Shown: positions 1-5,478 of the stretch, piece after piece | Layout of the letters: every line of letters begins with the position of its first letter | Numbering within the stretch: position 1 is the first letter of the stretch | Assembly (NCBI GenBank): GCA_027019685.1 | Contig: JALUWH010000316.1 | Span: 1 to 5,478 of the forward strand | Direction: 5' to 3' | Length of the DNA: 5,478 nt | Origin: Ghiorsea sp. | Lineage (GTDB): Bacteria; Pseudomonadota; Zetaproteobacteria; Mariprofundales; Mariprofundaceae | Position numbers and translations under genes: made by a program | Notes under the pieces: generated by a model | Seen by the model: the letters and a program-made list of their open reading frames with translations, nothing else | Told to the model about the DNA's origin: nothing | Databases searched by the model: none

Positions 1-135
1 AAGGTGGGAAACGATATAAGCATACAGTGCACCATTGAAAAGCACAGTGTTGAGCAATGACATGATTAGGGCAAAACGTTGACCTGAAATAATCCATGGT
101 TGTTTTGGTGATAAGCTATCAGAGATGTAAAACAT
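1..135 (-). CDS. 5' end of a membrane-protein gene, possibly an EptA-like lipid A phosphoethanolamine transferase (partial)
   Basis: An open frame of 45 codons starts with ATG at 135 and runs off the left edge without a stop. It overlaps the last 17 bases of the PAP2 gene in another frame. A good Shine-Dalgarno sequence (GAAGGA, 5 bases before the ATG) lies inside the PAP2 gene, so the start is well supported and probably translationally coupled. The peptide begins MFYISDSLSPKQPWIISG. From about residue 21 it becomes a hydrophobic stretch containing SLLNTVLFNGALYAYIV, which reads as a first transmembrane helix. A short leader followed by a helix with an LFNGxLY-like segment resembles the N-terminus of EptA/YhjW-type transferases, and PAP2 lipid A phosphatases sit beside eptA in some bacteria (lpxE-eptA in Helicobacter pylori). 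The catalytic periplasmic domain is outside the window, so the family call is inference. That it is a real coding start is more secure. Confidence 0.5.
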   Translation of the reverse strand, partial: MFYISDSLSPKQPWIISGQRFALIMSLLNTVLFNGALYAYIVSHL

Positions 136-949
136 GATTTTCCTTCATGGTAAGTAGCTTAAACATGACTATGATAACAACCATAAATGCGAGCCAAGTA
201 ATGGCAAGATGCGCATATTCCACCAGCATGGCAATAGATAAGGTGAAGAGTATGCTCAGATGAATGTATTTGGCTGTTGTTGCTGTCATCCAGTGCCACC
301 AAGCTGTATATTTGTAAGTTAATATTAGTCCACTTAGGCCGCCCACGCTTCCAAACATTGCACCCAATACAAGGTCAAATGGCCAGTGCGCGCCAACGGC
401 AATGCGAGAAAGTGCTACTAAAATAGCTATAGCAAGCAGAGAAATGCTCCATAGCATAGGATATTTCACTTTTATCTCACCTTTTAAGAGGAGCCATATC
501 AGTATAGATATGGTTGTGAAAATGGTGATGGTATGACCAGATGGTAAGCTGGTTGCACCAGTTAAGGCATGACCAATGATATTGATATGGTCATGTTCGA
601 TAATTGCAGCAGGCCTTGGCATAGCAAAGAATGCTTTAGCTGCATGGCTAAGAAATGTGGACATTGGGATTGCACCAAAAAATGCCGCCCAAGCACGGAT
701 ATTTTTAAGAATAAGAAATGATAATAAAGGGAATAACAATAAACCATCGCCAAGAGCGGTGATATTTTGCCAAAATAGGTTTCCAGCGTTGGCTAGTAGG
801 TGGTTAATACTCAAGAATAAGCTTGTCTGTTTGCTCGCATACTGTGATGGGTTCATGCCGTAAAAAACTATAGCACCTAGCAAAATCAATAAGCCAATCA
901 GTGTTGTTGTGATAATAATTTTTTTCATGATATGTAGGTTGGTAGGCAT
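119..949 (-). CDS. PAP2-family membrane phosphatase (lipid phosphatase/phosphotransferase)
   Basis: This is an integral membrane protein of 276 residues. It carries the complete three-part PAP2 acid phosphatase signature: KAFFAMPRP (K105, R112, P113), PSGH (136-139, with H139) and SRIAVGAHWPFD (R182, nucleophile H188, D192). Family knowledge: these residues dephosphorylate lipid substrates such as undecaprenyl pyrophosphate, phosphatidylglycerophosphate or lipid A phosphate, with the active site at the outer face of the inner membrane. Hydrophobic segments occur near residues 9-31, 68-82, 140-155, 166-181, 193-212 and 230-266. The last of these gives extra C-terminal membrane segments beyond the core. 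It follows holC by 6 bases and overlaps the next gene by 17 bases. If that gene is an eptA homologue, a lipid A phosphatase (LpxE-like) or LpxT/PgpB-like role becomes likelier, but the substrate cannot be read from sequence. The start is uncertain: ATG at 949 has only weak upstream purines, and ATG at 928 (MKKIIITTTL) has none. Confidence 0.9.
   Translation of the reverse strand: MPTNLHIMKKIIITTTLIGLLILLGAIVFYGMNPSQYASKQTSLFLSINHLLANAGNLFWQNITALGDGLLLFPLLSFLILKNIRAWAAFFGAIPMSTFLSHAAKAFFAMPRPAAIIEHDHINIIGHALTGATSLPSGHTITIFTTISILIWLLLKGEIKVKYPMLWSISLLAIAILVALSRIAVGAHWPFDLVLGAMFGSVGGLSGLILTYKYTAWWHWMTATTAKYIHLSILFTLSIAMLVEYAHLAITWLAFMVVIIVMFKLLTMKENHVLHL
136..146 (-). promoter_or_regulatory. Ribosome binding site for the partial left-edge gene
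   Basis: GAAGGA occupies 146-141 on the minus strand, 5 bases before the ATG at 135. It lies within the 3' coding part of the PAP2 gene. It is the main evidence that the left-edge frame is a gene and that its start overlaps the preceding one. Confidence 0.55.
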
Positions 950-955
950 GAATTC

Positions 956-1396
956 TTATGCCTTGTGGCTTGAAGCTATATAGCTTGGCTCAAAAGATAA
1001 TTGCCTATAGGTTTTAAAACGTTCGCGGGAAGCTTGTTTTAAATTTTCATCCCAAGCATCCACAAAATCAACGATATGAGAGAAGCCTTCAAGCTCAGGG
1101 GGCACTTCCAGCCCACCATTGATAAGTACTGCTGCTTGATTATCACGGTTGATATGTGTTGCCAATAAAATAGGTTGTTTGGTATTGCTGGCGGTATCAT
1201 CACTGGCTATAGCATGAGGCAGAAAAGCTTCGGGGTGAATCGTCCACAATGTTTCATCCAATTGCTGCATAAAATCTTCATCAGGGCAAAGCACCAACAC
1301 ATGTGGAGTCAAACGATTGCGGCGCAATAAAAGGTTGGCAATACCTTTGATACGATCTGCATGTTCTAAGGATTCAAAGTGAACTTTGGTTTCCAT
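956..1396 (-). CDS. holC: DNA polymerase III subunit chi
   Basis: The product is 146 residues, close to the 147 of E. coli chi. Chi pairs with psi (HolD) in the clamp-loader complex and binds the C-terminal tail of SSB, linking the replisome to coated single-stranded DNA. Matches to the E. coli protein include LDETLW (46-51), FLPHAIA (58-64) and the conserved block HIVDFVDAWDENLKQ (107-121) continuing to RERFKTYR (124-131). By this alignment E. coli R128 and Y131, implicated in SSB binding, correspond to R124 and F127, and V117 to V112. There is one extra residue between them here. ATG at 1396 is chosen as start because it falls one base after the yciH stop and has GGTGG five bases upstream. 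A GTG at 1405 would add three residues and overlap yciH. Chi is essentially a proteobacterial subunit, which helps place the organism. The usual neighbour pepA is absent here. Confidence 0.93.
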   Translation of the reverse strand: METKVHFESLEHADRIKGIANLLLRRNRLTPHVLVLCPDEDFMQQLDETLWTIHPEAFLPHAIASDDTASNTKQPILLATHINRDNQAAVLINGGLEVPPELEGFSHIVDFVDAWDENLKQASRERFKTYRQLSFEPSYIASSHKA

Positions 1397-1406
1397 GTTA
1401 GCCACC
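1397..1406 (-). promoter_or_regulatory. holC ribosome binding site within the end of yciH
   Basis: GGTGG at 1406-1402 on the minus strand covers the last two glycine codons of yciH and sits five bases before the ATG at 1396. The intervening bases contain the yciH TAA. This arrangement favours ATG 1396 over GTG 1405 and suggests translational coupling. Confidence 0.45.
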
Positions 1407-1772
1407 AGCTATCTTGGCTTTGATGCCTTGCTTGTCTAAAAGCTCGACAAGCTTTTCCCTGTGGTCGCCTTGGATTTCGATGTTACCATCTTTAATAGCG
1501 CCACCTGTACCCAGTTGTGCTTTGAGTGTTTTGCCCAGCTTTTTGAGTGCATCTTTATCCAAGTTTAAACCTGTAATCACAGAAACCGATTTGCCACCGC
1601 GCCCCTTGCTTTCACGCATGATACGTACACCCTGTTTATTGGGGTTTTTAATGGGGGAGGGTGTAGCTTGTTTTTTGTTCTTTTTGTGTTTGCCCGCTTT
1701 GGCAGAAGGCTGGGATGATTTATTGACCATCCCAGTCTCACTTGAATAGACCAAAACTCTGTCGTTAGACAT
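1398..1772 (-). CDS. yciH: SUI1/eIF1-family translation factor YciH
   Basis: This is a 124-residue protein whose C-terminal part (about 48-124) is a SUI1 domain closely resembling E. coli YciH: VSVITGLNLD (63-72), GTGGAIKDGNIEIQGDHR (88-105) and the terminal KAKIAGG. The N-terminus LVYSSETG matches the LVYSTETG of E. coli YciH, which fixes the start. Family knowledge: bacterial YciH resembles eukaryotic eIF1 and can influence initiation fidelity on the 30S subunit, but it is non-essential and its normal role is not settled. Between the start motif and the domain lies a Lys/Ser/Pro-rich linker (about 18-47, including KAGKHKKNKKQ). It makes the protein about 16 residues longer than the E. coli form. 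The ATG follows the ilvE TAA with no gap and there is no clear Shine-Dalgarno, so translation probably depends on ribosomes finishing ilvE. Confidence 0.93.
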   Translation of the reverse strand: MSNDRVLVYSSETGMVNKSSQPSAKAGKHKKNKKQATPSPIKNPNKQGVRIMRESKGRGGKSVSVITGLNLDKDALKKLGKTLKAQLGTGGAIKDGNIEIQGDHREKLVELLDKQGIKAKIAGG

Positions 1773-2696
1773 TTAAACGGCAGCTAACCAATCTTTATGG
1801 GCTGGGCTTCTGCCATGTACCACATCAAAGTATTTGGTTTGTAAAACTTCAGTAATCGGACCGCGAGAGCCACAGCCAATAGTGCGACCATCAAGCTCAC
1901 GAATAGGTGTAACTTCAGCCGCAGTGCCTGTAAAAAATGCTTCATCAGCAATATAGACTTCATCACGAGTGATGCGTTTTTCAATCACTTGATAACCTTC
2001 TTCTTCAGCAAGTTGAATCACGGTTTTACGGGTAATACCATCCAATGCGCTGGATAATTCAGGTGTGTAAATGATACCATCTTTGACGAGGAAGAAGTTT
2101 TCGCCACTGCCTTCAGCCACAAAACCATCGACATCAAGCAATAATGCTTCGTCATAACCATCTTTAAGAGCATCAGAAAGCGCCAGCATGGAGTTGATAT
2201 AGTTGCCATTGGCTTTGGCTTTACACATAGCGATGTTCGGATGATGGCGAGTGAAAGAAGATGTGCGAATACGAATCCCTTGTTTTAAGGCATCTTCACC
2301 CAAGTATGCACCCCAGTGCCAAGCTGCAACAATAACATGTGTTTTTAAACCATCTGCACGCAAACCCATGCCTTCAGAACCATAAAATGCCATAGGGCGT
2401 AGGTATGCAGAATCTAGGTTGTTAATTTTCACAGCATCCAATTGGGCTTGGTTAATTTCATCTTTAGAATAGGGCATATCCATATTCATGATTTTAGCGG
2501 AGTTGAATAAACGGTCGGTGTGTTCTTGCAAGCGGAAAATCGCAGTGCCTTCTTCTGCATGATAAGCGCGTACGCCTTCAAATACACCCATGCCATAATG
2601 CAAAGTATGGGTGAGCACATGAATCTTGGCATCACGCCAATCTACCATTTTTCCATCAAACCAAATTTTTCCGTCTCTATCTGCAAAGTTTAACAT
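1773..2696 (-). CDS. ilvE: Branched-chain amino acid aminotransferase
   Basis: This 307-residue protein belongs to fold-type IV PLP aminotransferases and is close in length to E. coli IlvE (309). It transfers the amino group between glutamate and the 2-keto acids of leucine, isoleucine and valine, the last step of their synthesis, in the cytoplasm. Visible features are HTLHYGMGVFEGVRAY (30-45), the PLP-binding lysine K161 in KANGNYINS, VAEGSGENFF (193-202) with the conserved glutamate, GITR (220-223) and TGTAAEVTPI (256-265), which helps hold the cofactor phosphate. The HYGxxVFEGxR block and overall alignment favour IlvE over D-amino acid aminotransferase or aminodeoxychorismate lyase. It lies 31 bases after recR, with GAGGAAG ten bases before the ATG, and its stop abuts the yciH start. 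No leader peptide or attenuator is visible in front of it, so it does not look regulated like an ilv operon. Confidence 0.96.
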   Translation of the reverse strand: MLNFADRDGKIWFDGKMVDWRDAKIHVLTHTLHYGMGVFEGVRAYHAEEGTAIFRLQEHTDRLFNSAKIMNMDMPYSKDEINQAQLDAVKINNLDSAYLRPMAFYGSEGMGLRADGLKTHVIVAAWHWGAYLGEDALKQGIRIRTSSFTRHHPNIAMCKAKANGNYINSMLALSDALKDGYDEALLLDVDGFVAEGSGENFFLVKDGIIYTPELSSALDGITRKTVIQLAEEEGYQVIEKRITRDEVYIADEAFFTGTAAEVTPIRELDGRTIGCGSRGPITEVLQTKYFDVVHGRSPAHKDWLAAV

Positions 2697-2713
2697 AAAT
2701 AACTATCTTCCTC
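2697..2713 (-). promoter_or_regulatory. ilvE ribosome binding site
   Basis: GAGGAAG at 2713-2707 on the minus strand stands ten bases before the ilvE ATG at 2696. It is in the 31-base gap after recR. The gap holds no recognisable hairpin. Confidence 0.5.
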
Positions 2714-2727
2714 ATTCTTCATTGTGT

Positions 2728-3357
2728 TTATGAAGCGATGGTTCGCTCTTGTTCCCACATTACCCGCTGCTCTAGGGCGCGAGATAATGTGTATTCATCC
2801 AAGTATTCCAATTCTCCACCCTCAGGTACACCACGTGCAATGCGTGAAACTTGAATACCATGATGGGCATAACGACGAGAGATGAAGTGGGCTGTTGCTT
2901 CACCATCCACCGTCGCACTGGTTGCCATAATCAACTCTTTGATATTACCATTTGCAATACGTTTATCCAAACTGTTAAAACGTAGTTTATCAGGGCCAAT
3001 CCCATCCACAGGGCTAAGGCGACCATGCAACACATGGTAGCTGCCCTGAAAATGTCCGCGTTCTAACATCAAGACATCCACAGGTTGCTCAACAATACAT
3101 ACCACTTCATGTTGCCGTTTTACATTGTCACAAATGGTACAATGGTTGGCAGAAGCAAAACCACCACAGGTATCACAAAATTTCACCTGTGTGTGCAAAT
3201 GTTCCAGTGAACGTGCAAGGTTTTGTACTTCATTTTCTGACTGCTCAAGCATATTTAAAGCAAGGCGCATGGCAGTTTTAGGACCAATGCCTTGAAATGC
3301 ACTGAGTTGTTCAACCAATCGTGCCAAAGGTTCAGGCATGCCTGCCAAATGATACAT
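2728..3357 (-). CDS. recR: Recombination mediator protein RecR
   Basis: RecR (209 residues, E. coli 201) works with RecF and RecO to load RecA onto SSB-coated gaps during recombinational repair. The family layout is complete. A helix-hairpin-helix around FQGIGPKTAMRLA (21-33) is followed by a four-cysteine zinc site (C61, C64, C73, C76). A Toprim domain follows from about 84, with the acidic residues E90 in CIVEQPVDV, D118 in SPVDGIGPD and D151 in TVDGEATAHFI. The conserved RIARGVPEGGELEYLD (172-187) is near the C-terminus. The ATG shares one base with the ebfC stop (TAATG), a typical coupled junction, so this start is preferred. M7 (MPEPLARLVEQL) lines up with the usual family N-terminus and is the alternative. 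ebfC-recR adjacency is conserved in many bacteria. Confidence 0.97.
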   Translation of the reverse strand: MYHLAGMPEPLARLVEQLSAFQGIGPKTAMRLALNMLEQSENEVQNLARSLEHLHTQVKFCDTCGGFASANHCTICDNVKRQHEVVCIVEQPVDVLMLERGHFQGSYHVLHGRLSPVDGIGPDKLRFNSLDKRIANGNIKELIMATSATVDGEATAHFISRRYAHHGIQVSRIARGVPEGGELEYLDEYTLSRALEQRVMWEQERTIAS

Positions 3358-3671
3358 TACAGTGAGAAACCTGGTGGTAGCGACATGCCACTCATCATAT
3401 CTTTTTGCTTGGCTTTGGTGGTTTCTTCGATTTTACTCATCGCTGAATTAACTGCTGCTGCAACCAAGTCTTCAAGCAAGGATTTATCATCATCAGCCAA
3501 TAAACTTTCATCAATATCAATGCGTTTCACCTGATGATTACCTGAAACAGTGGCTTTAACCATACCACCACCTGATTCACCAGTGACTTCCAAGTTTGCC
3601 AATTCTTCTTGCATGTTTTTCATATTTTCTTGCATTTTCTTGGCTTGTTGCATCATTTTTGCAATGTTCAT
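3357..3671 (-). CDS. ebfC: YbaB/EbfC nucleoid-associated DNA-binding protein
   Basis: This is a small protein of 104 residues (E. coli YbaB 109) that dimerises and binds DNA with little sequence specificity as a nucleoid-associated protein. Its role in RecR-linked repair is suggested mainly by gene order. The N-terminal amphipathic helix MMQQAKKMQENMKNMQEELA (6-25) is followed by LEVTGESGGGMVKATVSG (27-44), LLEDLVAAAVNSA (65-77) and the terminal LPPGFSL, all matching the family. The frame is open further upstream to 3740, but ATG 3671 is the correct start. The family N-terminus begins there, and GGGGA lies nine bases before it. The extra upstream 23 codons would overlap the preceding gene and resemble nothing. 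It ends one base into recR. Confidence 0.95.
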   Translation of the reverse strand: MNIAKMMQQAKKMQENMKNMQEELANLEVTGESGGGMVKATVSGNHQVKRIDIDESLLADDDKSLLEDLVAAAVNSAMSKIEETTKAKQKDMMSGMSLPPGFSL

Positions 3672-3685
3672 ACTTATCTTTCCCC
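3672..3685 (-). promoter_or_regulatory. ebfC ribosome binding site
   Basis: GGGGA at 3685-3681 on the minus strand precedes ATG 3671 by nine bases. It decides the start in favour of the short 104-residue product over the longer frame opening at 3740. Confidence 0.5.
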
Positions 3686-3709
3686 GTACACTTTCAGTTG
3701 GTTTATCAA

Positions 3710-4588
3710 TTAAGCTTGTTGAATACCAGCGAGATACCATGTTGGGTCATCGCTATTTGGCGTGTGTTGGAAAATCCAGATTTCATTCACATCTGTATGT
3801 TCAGTTTCAATCACAGCACCCGCCATATTCAATGTTTCTTCTTTGAGTTTGGCTTGGAAGTGAACGGCAACCCATTCCATGCCTGATTCTACCCAAGTTT
3901 CTATAATTTCAGCATCCAAGGCACCAATTTCAGTACGTGTTTTGTTATCACCAATGCGTTTCATATCCGCCAATACATGTTCTGCAACTTCAGGTGTACA
4001 AAATGAACGAATATCATCTTCATTTTTTGCATCCCAATCTTGTTGCATGCGTACAAAAATATCACGTGCAGCATTGAGGAAATGTTCAGCATCAATATTG
4101 GGTTTATCGGTTATCACTTCTGAGCTTGTCGTTTCTTCGCCCAAGAAGCTTTCGTTGTTGTTTGTTTCAGGTTGGGTTTGACCAAACGTTTGATTGTGGT
4201 GAGAAGGATGACCTGCATATTCAGGTTCACGCCTTGCAGCAGCACCTCGGCGCATAAACCAGAAAATCGCAAAGGCAATGCCACCAAAAATTAAAATGTC
4301 CATAAAGTTGATGCCTTCAAAGCCGCCACCAAAGAACATGGCACCCAAAAGCCCACCCATAGCTAATCCACCAAGTATGCCCATCATGCCACCAGCCCTA
4401 GACCCAGAACGTGCTGGTGTTGTTTTGTTCATGCCTTGTTTAGGTTTGGGTTTTGAGAAGCTTTTTTGTTTACTGAATGATTTGCCGAAGCTGCCACCCA
4501 TACCGAATCGTTTGGCATCGGCTGTGGTGCTTAGCCCCGTCACACTAATGAATATGGCTAACAAGCTGAATATCATTGCTTTTTTCAT
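3710..4588 (-). CDS. Tim44-like domain membrane protein, function unknown
   Basis: The 292-residue product starts with a signal-like segment (MKKAMIFSLLAIFISVTGLS) ending in ADA-K, a plausible cleavage after A25. A basic, Ser/Gly-rich stretch follows (26-66) with three SF[GS]K units at 33-46. Next come a glycine-rich hydrophobic segment (about 66-89), a second membrane segment (about 95-112) ending in RR, and an acidic/polar linker (115-160). A globular C-terminal domain spans about 165-292, with FLNAARDIFVRMQQDWDAKN (170-189) and a closing WYLAGIQQA. This order matches proteobacterial proteins carrying the Tim44/MRPL45-type domain, which is related to the membrane-binding domain of mitochondrial Tim44. 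The bacterial role is unknown and import function should not be assumed. It follows the DciA gene by 13 bases, with AGGA at that gene's stop as a possible Shine-Dalgarno. It sits where dnaX normally precedes ebfC-recR. Confidence 0.8.
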   Translation of the reverse strand: MKKAMIFSLLAIFISVTGLSTTADAKRFGMGGSFGKSFSKQKSFSKPKPKQGMNKTTPARSGSRAGGMMGILGGLAMGGLLGAMFFGGGFEGINFMDILIFGGIAFAIFWFMRRGAAARREPEYAGHPSHHNQTFGQTQPETNNNESFLGEETTSSEVITDKPNIDAEHFLNAARDIFVRMQQDWDAKNEDDIRSFCTPEVAEHVLADMKRIGDNKTRTEIGALDAEIIETWVESGMEWVAVHFQAKLKEETLNMAGAVIETEHTDVNEIWIFQHTPNSDDPTWYLAGIQQA

Positions 4589-4601
4589 GTTTTATAACGT
4601 C

Positions 4602-5099
4602 CTATACTTCTTTGTAATATCTTAATTGTGCCGCACCTGCTTGAAACATTAAGCGACGCAGCGGCTTATCCTTCACATCTTGTAGGCTTTGGGCAAGTAA
4701 GCGTAAGTCTTGGCAGTGTATATCATGGCGTATGCACACTTTTTTTTCTTCGCAAATGCCTGCGCCAGCTTGCATACGAGTCCACACTTTACTTAAGCCT
4801 TGAAGCTTGCACCGCTTGAAACATGCCTTGCGAATTTCTTCATGCAGTAGCCGAATATGGCTGGCAATAACAGGATGATTCACTGCAATTAATAAACCCA
4901 GTGAACCATCTGCTTGCGGCTCTATGGCAACAGGTTCACAGCGCTCTGCCATCATGCTGCCCACAATGTCATGCCAATGTCTGCGTAACAAAGCAATGCT
5001 GTTTAAGCGTTGCATATGTTCAGCATTGAATACCTTGCTCAAGTTTAGCTTGAGAGGTTTTAGCTCGGAAGGTTTGCGTGTTCTACGGTGGGTTGCCAT
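4602..5099 (-). CDS. dciA: DciA-like protein (DUF721), putative replicative helicase loader
   Basis: This is a 165-residue basic protein. Residues about 36-100 carry the DUF721 core: LLRRHWHDIVG (37-47), a basic/polar strand region, then LGLLIAVNHPVIASHIRLLHEEIRKAC (67-93). The core resembles the KH-like fold of DciA. Family knowledge: DciA interacts with the replicative helicase DnaB and helps load it in the many bacteria that lack DnaC or DnaI. The assignment rests on the WxxIVG and VxxPVxAxxLRLLxxEI pattern. The C-terminal region (about 105-165) is variable in the family. Here it holds many cysteines and histidines (C116, C122, H125, H128, C129, with C93 and C97 at the end of the core), then a helix-like LRLLAQSLQDVKDKPLRRLM. 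It follows the HIT gene by 12 bases. No Shine-Dalgarno is evident, but no other start is credible. A generic DUF721 protein of other function is the alternative. Confidence 0.8.
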   Translation of the reverse strand: MATHRRTRKPSELKPLKLNLSKVFNAEHMQRLNSIALLRRHWHDIVGSMMAERCEPVAIEPQADGSLGLLIAVNHPVIASHIRLLHEEIRKACFKRCKLQGLSKVWTRMQAGAGICEEKKVCIRHDIHCQDLRLLAQSLQDVKDKPLRRLMFQAGAAQLRYYKEV

Positions 5100-5111
5100 G
5101 TTGAGGTATGT

Positions 5112-5441
5112 TTAAAAAGGTAATTTTTTGCCACCTAAGATATGTGCATGTAAGTGAAACACTTCTTGCCCACCACCTTCACGCACATTAATCACCACGC
5201 GATAGCCTGCTTCAAGATTTAACACATCATTGGCAACATGGTTCACTTTGAGCATCAACTCACCCAGCATGGCAGGGTCTTTGGTATCAGCAAGGGTTGG
5301 GATATGCGTTTTCGGAATCACCAGCACATGGGTGGGTGCTTTAGGGTGAATATCTTTAAAAGCATATACAGCATCATCTTCATACACTTTATCCGAAGGA
5401 ATAGTGCCTTCAATGATTTTACAAAATAAACAATCACTCAT
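5112..5441 (-). CDS. HIT-family (HinT-like) nucleotide hydrolase
   Basis: This is a compact 109-residue protein of the histidine triad superfamily, Hint branch, usually a purine nucleoside phosphoramidase cleaving AMP-N bonds in the cytoplasm. The N-terminus CLFCKIIEGTIPSDKVYEDD (4-23) and the KAPTHVLVIPKTHI block (34-47) are typical of bacterial HinT. GGGQEVFHLHAHILGG (89-104) holds the triad H96, H98 and H100, with H98 the expected nucleophile. C4 and C7 form the CxxC pair seen in many family members and may bind zinc. The physiological substrate is unknown for most bacterial HinT proteins. It begins with an ideal AAGGAG eight bases before the ATG. It is the first gene visible in the apparent operon, with only 37 bases to the window edge, so the promoter or an upstream gene cannot be judged. 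Confidence 0.95.
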   Translation of the reverse strand: MSDCLFCKIIEGTIPSDKVYEDDAVYAFKDIHPKAPTHVLVIPKTHIPTLADTKDPAMLGELMLKVNHVANDVLNLEAGYRVVINVREGGGQEVFHLHAHILGGKKLPF

Positions 5442-5455
5442 GGTCGTTTCTCCTT
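5442..5455 (-). promoter_or_regulatory. Ribosome binding site of the HIT gene
   Basis: AAGGAG at 5455-5450 on the minus strand lies eight bases before the ATG at 5441. It is the strongest Shine-Dalgarno in the window and confirms the start. Confidence 0.7.
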
Positions 5456-5478
5456 GGGTAGTAAGTGCTTAACAACAG

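Noticed and set aside
1414..1749. Plus-strand open frame of 111 codons opposite yciH.
   Set aside because: It mirrors a strongly supported gene, shows no recognisable domain and has no convincing start context.
2697..2727. The recR-ilvE gap as a possible attenuator or terminator.
   Set aside because: At 31 bases it has no stem-loop with a T tract and no leader peptide; it is adequately explained as a spacer with a Shine-Dalgarno.
3672..3709. The gap between the Tim44-like gene and ebfC as a possible terminator or promoter.
   Set aside because: It has no inverted repeat and no clear -35/-10 pair; only the ebfC Shine-Dalgarno is recognisable.
3672..3740. In-frame extension of ebfC upstream to 3740.
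   Set aside because: The added residues have no family resemblance and overlap the preceding gene, while ATG 3671 has a good Shine-Dalgarno and the family N-terminus.
4278..4625. Plus-strand open frame of 115 codons rich in proline and methionine.
   Set aside because: It is antisense to the glycine-rich and signal regions of the Tim44-like gene; the proline/methionine bias is a by-product of the opposite strand's glycine and histidine codons.
4740..4747. A run of eight A residues on the coding strand in the DciA-like gene, a possible slippage site.
   Set aside because: The reading frame is intact through it and encodes ordinary EKK residues; no second frame of interest is fused by a shift.
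5442..5478. A possible 3' end of an upstream gene, such as a frame ending in TGA that overlaps the HIT ATG.
   Set aside because: Only 37 bases are available and more than one frame is open; neither coding nor promoter function can be supported.

Overview
The window looks like an ordinary piece of chromosome from a Gram-negative proteobacterium with a moderately AT-leaning genome. The clues are a DNA polymerase III chi subunit (HolC), a YciH-type SUI1 protein, a DciA-like helicase loader, and a PAP2 phosphatase followed by what may be a lipid A phosphoethanolamine transferase. HolC and this YciH form fit a gammaproteobacterium or a neighbouring class such as Zetaproteobacteria. The sequence alone does not settle the lineage, and no species is claimed.

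Every supported gene is on the minus strand, so transcription runs from high to low coordinates. In transcription order they are: hinT-like HIT protein (5441-5112), DciA/DUF721 protein (5099-4602), Tim44-like membrane protein (4588-3710), ebfC/ybaB (3671-3357), recR (3357-2728), ilvE (2696-1773), yciH/SUI1 (1772-1398), holC (1396-956), PAP2 phosphatase (949-119), and the 5' end of a membrane-protein gene (135 to beyond base 1). Gaps are 38 bases or less. Several junctions are stop/start contacts or overlaps: ebfC/recR, ilvE/yciH, yciH/holC and PAP2/next gene. I see no terminator-like hairpin, RNA gene, mobile element, CRISPR array or long repeat. The layout is consistent with one long read-through operon, though internal promoters cannot be excluded.

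Functionally the cluster mixes genome maintenance (DciA, EbfC, RecR, HolC), translation (YciH), branched-chain amino acid metabolism (IlvE), nucleotide hydrolysis (HIT) and envelope lipid modification (PAP2 and the partial gene). The ebfC-recR pair is a widely conserved arrangement, but the usual upstream partner dnaX is replaced here by the Tim44-like gene.

I found no convincing undescribed system. The points most worth a second look are the cysteine/histidine-rich tail of the DciA-like protein, the SFxK repeats and glycine-rich membrane segment of the Tim44-like protein, the overlapping lipid-modification pair at the left edge, and replication genes for helicase loading and the clamp-loader/SSB contact in one apparent transcription unit.
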